A DNA stretch of 64,000 nucleotides from Bedellia somnulentella (Eukaryota; Arthropoda; Insecta; Lepidoptera; Bedelliidae), in assembly GCA_963576735.1 (NCBI GenBank), contig OY755179.1:5022001-5086000 (forward strand). The letters run 5' to 3'. The first letter of the stretch is position 1, and each line of letters begins with the position of its first letter. Shown piece by piece: positions 56,380 through 64,000 of this stretch. The notes below the pieces were generated by a model. It was given only the letters and a program-made list of their open reading frames with translations. It had not been told where the DNA came from and did not search any database. The position numbers were made by a program, and so were the translations under genes.

Positions 56380-57073
56380 CCGAAAAAATTGTTTGTTTCT
56401 CGCCTCTCCCATGGCCGAAAAAGAAAATATAAAATTTTAATGGGAGAGGCGGTACTCCCCGACAAGAGCACAGTCGGTCGGGGTCAGGGAGTCAGGTTCA
56501 AGAACCGACGGACGATCCGAGCCGTATCAAGCAGCACCGCTTTCTGCATTTGTGCTGGAACCGACACGCCACAGAAATCCAACCGCCTCAAGTTGGTCGC
56601 GAGGCTGGTTGGAATTAACCCGTTCGCGGACAAAACAATTGGGATAATTTCAGTCGAGGTCACACCCCACATGTCGGTGATCTCGTAAGCCAGATCGAGA
56701 TACTTCCGACGCTTCTCGGTTTCGGCTTTCACGAGACCCTCGTCATGTGGGATAGTGACATCCACTAGAAATACCCTCGACTGCGACCGATCCCATACCA
56801 CGATATCAAACTTATTCGCTAGAATAGTCCTGTCCGTGATAACGGATCGGTCCCAATAGATTTTGGCTTGGCCGTTTTCTAGGATTGGCTCCGGCAGATA
56901 CTTGTAATACGGCAGCCTCTGTTGCAAGAGTCCGTATTTCAGAGCGAGCTCCTGATGTAGGATTTTGGCTGCTTGGTTGTGTCTGTAACAGTGTTAGCAA
57001 GAGCCGAACAACCGGAAATAACATGCCTAAGTGACTCTCCGGGACGGCCACATGCTCGACAAACGTCTGTGGT
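56380..57073 (-). mobile_element. Dong-like LINE, 5'-truncated (copy 2)
   Basis: A 3' fragment, very similar to copy 1, of the endonuclease domain and 3' UTR. The open part is 56484-56927 (KIYWDRSVITDRT to RRFLNLTP). A 7-base deletion near 56987 shifts the frame. TTA runs lie at both ends (56366-56379 and 57073-57092). Confidence 0.88.
56401..56451 (-). promoter_or_regulatory. 3' UTR hairpin of Dong-like copy 2
   Basis: cgcctctccca and tgggagaggcg pair across a 29-base loop whose sequence differs at several positions from copy 1. Confidence 0.75.
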
Positions 57074-57092
57074 TATTATTATTATTATTATA

Positions 57093-57387
57093 TGGTATAT
57101 AATAAACGGATTGTCTCTATATTATTTCTTTCGCCACATTATTTAGACTTTACCTGACAACGCATGTTAAGTTGACATAAAAAAAATTATTAATGTCAAA
57201 AACAGAGCTATATTAAAGCAATATCTAATCCCTAGATATGTGAACCTACAATGACCTCTAAATACTATTTATGGAGCAACAACAACTTTCAAATGAAATT
57301 GCTTGCCACCATCAAAACAGCTAGCGGAAATAAAATTGTGAGAACGGAAATATACCGGGCACATACCGCGCAAACACTTTACTGGCA
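57093..57387. other. Unassigned AT-rich DNA
   Basis: No feature recognised. Confidence 0.3.
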
Positions 57388-57400
57388 GTTCTTGTAAACA

Positions 57401-57774
57401 TGCGACATGATAGTCCAGTGGGTAGAACACCCGCCCGAAAAACAGAAGGGCGTGAGTTCCAATCCTGGGACGGGCCTACACCAATTTGTCTTTTCTAAAG
57501 TCATATGTGTGGTTAATTTATCATGGTTGCTAACGGTGAGGGAAAACATCGTGAGGAAACCCACATGGCTGAGTTGTACTTAGTCATGTGACAGTGTATT
57601 CGTACAAAACGGCGATAGGCCTGCCCCCTATCACGTGAGTACACTGTCTAAGCAAAACGTGGGTACCTTCTCTGGAAACTAGATGGCGCTTGCCATGTGA
57701 GTTCAGGAGTATTGGTACCTCTGCCAACCCCTTCGGGGATAAACGGCGTGAACGTTTATGTTATGTTATGTTAT
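57401..57774 (+). mobile_element. SINE-A, variant tRNA-like head, 13-bp target duplication
   Basis: Full length. The segment between the A and B boxes is acccgcccgaaaaacagaag instead of the actcggttatcgtgcaaacg of the common form. gttcttgtaaaca repeats at 57388-57400 and 57775-57787. Confidence 0.9.
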
Positions 57775-58042
57775 GTTCTTGTAAACAATTTATTAGGATT
57801 AGAACAAGGGACGGTATAAGATATACTTTTCTGGACTTATTGCAGCCTCCAGCTTTTTGTGGGCATTTAAGTTCCTACTTGAAAAATTTGGTGTTCTCTT
57901 TTTTTTCTTACGCAAACATTTTAGATAACATTTTTTGTTAAAATCTAATATAATGAACAAAAGGTAGCAGTGTTTTAGTGTAGTGGCTCTGTAGGTTTAA
58001 AAAATTCAAGTCAACTGCAGAGTTTAACAACAATATAGTTTC

Positions 58043-58345
58043 TTATAATTGAAACAACTATTGATTTTCGGATATTTCAATCGCGTGTTATTACATTATT
58101 TTTCATTACTTTTTCCAGATAACATTAGCTCTTTTTGTACATAGCAAATATGAAACGCAAATGGAACTTAAAATTTAGTGAAGGTAGTTAGTATTAATAA
58201 TTTTATAGTACTGTATAATGACAAATAACACCTCAGTCTTCCCGTGACCATGATAACTGAAAAGTTTTCGAAACGTCGGGCTTTAAAAATAATGTAATAA
58301 CACGCGATTAAAATATCTGAAAATCAATAGTGGTTTCAATTATAA
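58043..58345. mobile_element. 303-bp MITE with about 58-bp terminal inverted repeats
   Basis: ttataattgaaacaactat at the left and its near complement at the right pair over about 58 bases. The centre contains ccatgataactgaaaagtt and gaaacgtcgggc. No coding capacity; it needs a transposase in trans. Superfamily not assigned. Confidence 0.75.
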
Positions 58346-58621
58346 TGTGCAATCGTGAAAATCTTAGAAAATACTAATATAGTTTCTTTTGCAATACTTT
58401 CAAATACAGGAGAACAAAGTGCATTTTGTCTACGAGCAATAATTCTATAAAAACAGCGGCGGCGACGGTTATATCGCTTGCAGTCCTATATGTCAGATAT
58501 AAACCTAGTTGCCAGTGCAAAAGTTATAAAAGTTTATTTGCAAAATTTGATACTATACGGGATCGATGGGGAAAAATTCTAGCGTTTCAAACATCTTTAT
58601 ACATAACTCAAAGAATCGAGA
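58346..58621. other. Unassigned DNA
   Basis: No feature recognised. Confidence 0.3.
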
Positions 58622-58970
58622 CTCAAACGTTCACGCCGTATATCTCAGAAGGGGTTGGCTGAGGTAACAATACTTCTGAACATCACGTGACATCGTCACC
58701 TGGTGTTCAGAGTACCCACGTTTTGTTTGGTCAGTGCACTCAGGTGATAGGGGTCAGGTCTATCGCCGTTTTGTACTAATACACAGTCGCTTAGTACAAC
58801 TGAGCCATGTGGGTCTCCTCACGATGTTTTCCTTCACCTGTTCACAACCATTAAATTAACCACACTTGTGACTTATGACTTTAGAAAAAACAAATTGGTG
58901 TAGGGATTTGAACTCGTACCTGTCTTTTTTAACGGGCGTGCATTCTACCCATTGGACTATCATGGTTGGT
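58622..58970 (-). mobile_element. SINE-A, variant head, full length
   Basis: Head (gatttgaactc B box, aacgggcgtgcattctaccc) matches the variant of the copy at 57401. Tail caaacgttcacgccg. Confidence 0.82.
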
Positions 58971-59027
58971 TATATAAAAAAGTTTTTTTTATATTTACTT
59001 TCCTAGTATCTCCCACCTACTTATACT

Positions 59028-59168
59028 TCCGACTATGAATCCAAAAGAAGAGTAGCCAAAACATGATAACTAAAAGTTATTAGATTTTCAAACAATTTCT
59101 AATGATGGGTCAGCCACATAACATAATAATCCCTTAAAAAGCCCCTAAATCTTTAGCCGCCATTTACG
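59028..59168 (-). mobile_element. SINE-B, degenerate
   Basis: gactatgaatccaaaagaag, atgatgggtcagccac and cccttaaaaagcccc keep family order. Confidence 0.45.
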
Positions 59169-59331
59169 CCAAACTAGGGATTAAATATCTCAGTATCTAT
59201 CTTACGAAGAATAATATAAATTATTTTAAAACTGTAAAATAATTTATTTCCTTTATTACGACAAAAAGTAGATATTCTAAACCAATATCACATAGCTACA
59301 AATAGAAACTACTTAAAAAGCAATGAAGCTG

Positions 59332-59571
59332 CTGTGTAGTGTCGGCTTAGAATAGCACTACCCCATTTCTTCCGGTGGGTGTACGTAAGAGGCCACTAAC
59401 GATATTGGGGCTTTTAAGGGATTTTTGGGCGATGTGGTTGGAGACCCATCACCAACAACCTTTATTTTACCATCTTTTCCCCACGCAACTTCCAAAAGTG
59501 GCTGAGGAATTTCTTATTCCTTAGCTCTGGCTACCCCTTCTAGGGATTTTTAGCCGTGATTATACGTATGT
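59332..59571 (+). mobile_element. SINE-B, full length, 15-bp target duplication
   Basis: ttaaaaagcaatgaa repeats at 59313-59327 and 59571-59585. The element therefore starts at or just before gctgctgtgtag and ends in tatacgtatg. This is the clearest proof that SINE-B is retroposed. Confidence 0.92.
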
Positions 59572-59585
59572 TAAAAAGCAATGAA

Positions 59586-60232
59586 CTACTAAGGGATCTT
59601 AAAGCAGAAAACAGCAAGAGCATTTACAATAAGATTGATGAGTTTTAGAGCGCCCACTGACTGTCTGGACTAACAAAACGTTGAAACCATTAGTCTGCCT
59701 ACACCTTCGGGAATACAGCGAGCGCTCACGTTTGAATGGTCACTGTTACGAGCTTAAAACGTTGAATATTAATGTGACTACGATAGTTTAATCTAAATAT
59801 TTAAATTGGAAAAATGTTATTAAACTGACGATAAAATGCTTTAGTAACCGGATGTTGAAAGCGAAGGGTTGAAATGCAAGTTGTATTAGGTTATATTTTC
59901 CCAAGTCATGCATCATGTTTGAAAAAAAGGGTTCTCGAACTGAAATCCCGAGAAGACAAACCTGTTTTAGCCACATGTGGTTATTTTATTTCCCCTTCTT
60001 TAATTTTCTACTCACTATGAGGCAGCACTATATCCCTAGTCGTTTTTACCTTTATATTTTTTTCCATTTAGGACCTAATTTTTGTTACTTGGTACTAATT
60101 GAAAGTAAATTTCAATAGGCAGTCTCTTCCTGAAAACGTCCAACTTCTTTGGATGGTAAGGTGTAATGACTAGGGTGATGTTGAGTAGGTGAAAAGGTGA
60201 AATAAAAAAAAATACAGATTCATTTAGATTTA
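59586..60232. other. Unassigned DNA
   Basis: No feature recognised. Confidence 0.3.
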
Positions 60233-60360
60233 CTAATAAATAAAGGAAAGAAAAAAATTTCGACACAGGCGGAAAAAAAGGAAAAAAAATATTTCTTTCC
60301 TTTATTTATTCTTTATTTATTAGTAATAATCCCCACATGAGGTTTTCATGAACAAAAAGA
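60233..60360 (-). mobile_element. SINE-C, internally deleted
   Basis: Tail actaataaataaaggaaag, then a stub of the tRNA-like 3' end (cgacacaggcgg), then the opposite tail and the cctcatgtgggg head. The tRNA-like core is missing. Confidence 0.6.
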
Positions 60361-60559
60361 TTTCAATCATTTAGATTTGTGAATAAATTGCTTGAATGAA
60401 ATAAGCTACAAACGAAAGCTTATGGTAGAAAATATTTATTTTGTGAATTTATACGTTGCTCTACAGCCTTTGCGGTTGATATTTCGGTGGCCATCAGTTA
60501 CAAACATAGATATCTGTGGTTGCAAATAATAGAAATATAATTACTAAACAATAATATTT

Positions 60560-60696
60560 GCTGTGGAGTGTCAGCTTAGAATAGCATAGCAACTTCTTCA
60601 TCTTTTCCTCATTCAACTTCCAAAAGTGGCTGAAGAATTGCTTCAGCTCTGGCTACCCTTTTTAGGGATTTATAGCCGTTATTATATGTATGCATG
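60560..60696 (+). mobile_element. SINE-B, internally deleted
   Basis: ctgtggagtgtcagcttag joins to cttcatcttttcctcattc, with about 110 bases lost. The tail is complete (gttattatatgtatgcat). Confidence 0.75.
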
Positions 60697-60927
60697 TAAA
60701 ATAATAGAAAGCAGCGGGATTATTTCATACACAGTCGCGCTTGCGGTACCTGAGAAGCCTCTGTTTAGGTGGTACTGGGGGATACAAATCAGGATATCTT
60801 CGGTCAGTACCGTTTGCCGGTGCCTTAAGTGGAATGTTTCATTCCTCCAGTGGCTTCTGAAGCCATAAGTTTGTTAAGGCTTCGGATCTAAGAGAACTTT
60901 ATACACTTTGTATATAACGTAGCCCCA
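60697..60927. other. Unassigned, GC-richer patch
   Basis: 60735-60880 is clearly richer in GC than its surroundings and holds near-complementary stretches (gagaagcctctg, tggcttctgaagcc). Not recognised. Confidence 0.3.
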
Positions 60928-61165
60928 TTTTATCATGGTTGTTAACGGTGAGGGAAAACATCGTGAGGAAACCCACATGGCTGAGTTGTACTTAGTCATG
61001 TGACAGTGTATTTGTATTAAAACGGCGATAGGCTTGCCCCCTATCACAAGAGTACACTGTCCATGCAAAACGTGGGTACTCTGAACACCAGGTGAGAAAG
61101 TCTCGCTATGTTCAGAAGTATTAGTTCCTCTGCCAACCCCTTCGGGGATCTTCGGCGTGAACATT
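60928..61165 (+). mobile_element. SINE-A, headless
   Basis: Begins at tttatcatggttg, the same point as the headless copy at 35092-35346, and runs to the ccccttcgggg hairpin and ggcgtgaac. Confidence 0.85.
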
Positions 61166-61290
61166 TGCGTCTTTTGCGCCTTTGCCCCATTTTCAATGCC
61201 TTATAAAACATTTTTATTTATTTGTAACTTTTATATATAAAGCAAAAATTACAATATAACACTATGCTGTGTACGTATACAGCTATGTTG

Positions 61291-61540
61291 CTGTGTAGTG
61301 CCGGCTTAGAATAGCAATACCCCATTTCTTCCGGTGGGTGTACGTAAAAGGCGACTAACAGTATTGGGGCTTTTAAGGGATTGTCTGGCGATGCAGTTGG
61401 AGACCCATCACCAACAACCTTTATTTTACCATCTTTCCCCCACGCAACTTCCAAAAGTGGCTGAGGAATTTTTAATTCCCTAGCTCTGGCTACCCCCTCA
61501 AGGGATTTATAGCTGTGAGTATAAGTAAGTAAGTAAGTAA
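61291..61540 (+). mobile_element. SINE-B, full length, altered tail
   Basis: Typical body; the tail is ataagtaagtaagtaagtaa instead of tatgtatg. Confidence 0.88.
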
Positions 61541-61582
61541 CACTATATTACCTATTTCAACCTAATTTTATTTAATTTAATT

Positions 61583-61803
61583 TGTCGTGGAGTGACGGCT
61601 CAGAGTGTCACTACCCTTTGTACCCATAAGTATGTGGCTTTTTATAGTGGTTTTTGGGCGATGCGGTTGGTGACCCATCACCAACAATACTTTATTTTTA
61701 CGATCTTTTTCCCTTATCAATGTGGCCGAGGAGCTTCTAGCTCTGACGCTCTGGCCACCCCTCTTCGGGATTTATGGCCTTGAGTATATGTATGTATATA
61801 TGT
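61583..61803 (+). mobile_element. SINE-B, second subfamily, diverged
   Basis: Starts gtcgtggagtgacggc and has a cccctcttcggg hairpin and ccttgagtatatgtatg. Only 43 bases separate it from the preceding copy. Confidence 0.75.
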
Positions 61804-62140
61804 TAAATTTTCCTCAAACCTTCCCTTATTGCAGATTAGAAGTCATACACCTCAAACAATCTTACTTTTTAAATTACAGTAAAATTAACTTTGAAAGCCT
61901 TCTCCGCAATCTCCGAGCCTTATAAAATGCGTTCTTTGTATATAAATGACGTAATTAACCCTTAAGAAAGGTGCGAGGTATAATTGCGGCGTCTTTTAGC
62001 GAATCTGTTTTATGTCATACGTGGAAGTGCAGAACTGTAATAAGGTTCTGTTCTGAGGCTTTCGTTATATCGTTTCTAACGTTATTATTTGAAACTGGGT
62101 CGTTTAGGTTCTATTTATTGTGATTATTAGATACTGACAA
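61804..62140. other. Unassigned DNA
   Basis: No feature recognised. Confidence 0.3.
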
Positions 62141-62321
62141 GCGTGTCGTAAGAAGTGAGTTTGGGTTTTGGGGATCTCTACGTGATTTTTGGAAGTTGTG
62201 GCTGGAGACTCATCCTTAACAAGCTTTTATTTTACAATATGTTACCCCACCATACTTCAAAAAACCTAGCTACCTCTCTTTCTGTATTTATAGTCGTGAG
62301 AAGATGAATTAATGTATGCAA
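62141..62321 (+). mobile_element. SINE-B, degenerate, 5' end lost
   Basis: gtgtcgtaagaagtgag, ggctggagactcatcc and atttatagtcgtgag mark a decayed second-subfamily copy. Confidence 0.5.
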
Positions 62322-62761
62322 AAGATACTCAGTCTGCCAAAATGAAAGACAAATTAATATAAATATACTTTTATCTCAAAGTAAAAATATTACATACAAA
62401 ACTGGCGTAAGAATGACGGAAGTATAAAACCCAAAAGTTTTCAACTTAGGGCGAAGTTTGTTCAATCTCAACGGCGATCTTGTATTGCGAACAAGTTGTT
62501 TTATCATTCATTAGGCAATCTGGTACCCGTCGAGATTCAGCATAAGATGTATGGAAAGTTTTGAGCAAGGAAATATTGACAAACGGTGCGAAGTTACTTG
62601 TTCGCGTTCAGAATAGAATAGAATAAAGTATATTTCATGCAAAGCACATAAAGAAGGGTTGCTCATATGTCTCCAGTCGGATAGAATAATCATATTTTTA
62701 TGAACCTTAATTTATATTGACTGTAAGAATTTAAAACATGGCTGAGTGCATGGCTAAGTGT
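62322..62761. other. Unassigned DNA
   Basis: No feature recognised. Confidence 0.3.
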
Positions 62762-62955
62762 AAGAGACTTTTAAGAGTATACTTTTTAAGTGATTTTTGG
62801 GTGAAGCAGTTGGAGACCCATCACCAAAAACATTTATATTACAACCTTTTTCCCACTTAACTTGCAAAACTGGCTGAATATTTTTCTGATTTAGAAGCTC
62901 TGGCTTCCCCTTTTAGGGGTTCATAGTCGTGAGTGTATGTAAGTATGTATGTATT
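62762..62955 (+). mobile_element. SINE-B, 5' truncated
   Basis: cagttggagacccatcacc to the ccccttttagggg hairpin and gtgagtgtatgtaagta tail. Confidence 0.7.
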
Positions 62956-64000
62956 TACCATTAGTATAAACGTTTTCCCGTGTGGATGAGGTTTGAGAAA
63001 AACGTGATTGTGGTGATCCTTATGGCAGCAGAAAAAGACCGCTAAGAATACATTAAGATCAAATTGTTTAAACATTATGAAACTGTATACGAAAATATTG
63101 ATAAATTAGCTTTATTAAGCTCGAAAGGTTTTCTAGAATTCTACAAAGTTTATAAAGTACATAATGAATTAAAATATAAGTTATTACTATCTGCAAAGCA
63201 AATACAAGCCTATACGCACTTATAATTATTACTATATGCATGCAGTATGTAGTTTATGCATATTGATACTTATTTTTGTTTCGCATAATTTGGATAATTT
63301 TTCGGTGAAATCATACATTTGGACCACTTTTAGAAAAGAAAGTGCGCTAGTTGCACAACAATAAATATATTAAGTTTTGTTTTTGGATTGTAATTGTTTA
63401 TCAGCATTCCATTAGTATGCACATAGTATTATAATCTGTGGTATGCACTAATGCAAAAAAAAATGTAGAGCCAGAATACGTCCCCGTTACGTTACCCTTT
63501 GTGATAAAATCGGCTGATTCTTCAGAACCCTTTAAATAACTTGTTAACGACTCCATCTGGTGGGATATACACAACTGAAGCTGACTGTATTCATTTTTAG
63601 TAAAAATATAAAAACAATAAAAAGATGGCGCAATAGGTAGACCGATCACTTGGCCCAGAAATGGAGAAACCGATTACCTTTACTCCGCATTAGGATTGTA
63701 GTTATAAGAACAATTGCGATACTTTACGGGTCGAGGTGAGCAGTGACTGGAAAAACTTAAAAAATATATAATAATTCTACCCGTAAAATTCAGGGAGTTC
63801 CACAAGTGTTACAATTATCTAATTCAATTCATAAAAGTATGCTATTTATCAATACTTTCTTATGTCGTCATAGCGACCGTATTTTAACAGATCTCAATTG
63901 TTTCACCACAATCCTTCTGACAATTCCATTCCTTCCAGTGCGAGGTCACACGGAAGTCCGAGTGGAGTTGCAAATGGAGAGATGGGCAGCGCGGGGGGGT
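62956..64000. other. Unassigned AT-rich DNA to window end
   Basis: No coding or repeat family recognised. The last 60 bases become GC-richer and end in a G run at the window edge. Confidence 0.35.

Noticed and set aside
60735..60880. Host exon in a GC-richer patch
   Set aside because: No conserved protein motif, no clear splice sites, and the frame begins in a SINE-B tail.
9251..62955. CRISPR-like or satellite array formed by the many repeats
   Set aside because: SINE-B copies are irregularly spaced, occur in both orientations and carry their own flanks; one has a target duplication. They are dispersed insertions.

Overview
The window reads as intergenic or intronic DNA of an insect, most likely a moth or butterfly. 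It is AT-rich. No host protein gene, rRNA or functional tRNA gene could be supported. The lepidopteran guess rests on the transposon mix: Helitron-like ends with the short conserved left motif common in Lepidoptera, a Dong-like LINE in (TAA)n repeats as described from silkworm, a CsRn1/Kabuki-type Gypsy element, and dense RTE/SINE families. This is inference from repeat content, not from a host gene.

Layout. 1-2.7 kb: nested SINE fragments and Helitron pieces. 3.2-6.1 kb: a non-LTR retrotransposon with one intact 967-codon ORF (zinc finger, reverse transcriptase, restriction-like endonuclease). 6.9-7.3 kb: a short Helitron-like element. 7.7-11.0 kb: 34-base perfect inverted repeats around a decayed DUF7869-like coding remnant. 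11.2-12.4 kb: a fold-back element made of alternating copies of one short motif. 12.5-23.4 kb: mostly SINE and LINE debris. 23.5-26.3 kb: a 5'-truncated Jockey/CR1-like LINE. 26.5-36.8 kb: SINEs, several with clear target-site duplications. 36.9-38.6 kb: an RTE-like LINE copy with an intact RT ORF. 43.7-49.9 kb: a mariner split by a complete, young Gypsy LTR retrotransposon. 51.9-57.1 kb: a LINE tail, then two Dong-like copies separated by (TTA)n. 57.1-64 kb: SINEs and one 303-bp MITE.

How the parts work together. Three families share one 3' end design: the RTE-like LINE, the tRNA-headed SINE-A (about 370 bp) and SINE-B (about 245 bp). Each has a small CCC/GGG hairpin, then a conserved GTGA, then a TATGT-type repeat tail. 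This suggests that the LINE mobilises both SINEs. Target duplications of 9-15 bp on SINE-A, SINE-B, SINE-C and the LINE agree with target-primed reverse transcription. Nested insertions give relative ages: SINE-C entered SINE-A and the RTE LINE, SINE-A entered a SINE-B tail, and Gypsy entered mariner.

The names SINE-A, SINE-B and SINE-C are local labels. Clade assignments come from motifs read by eye; no database was searched.
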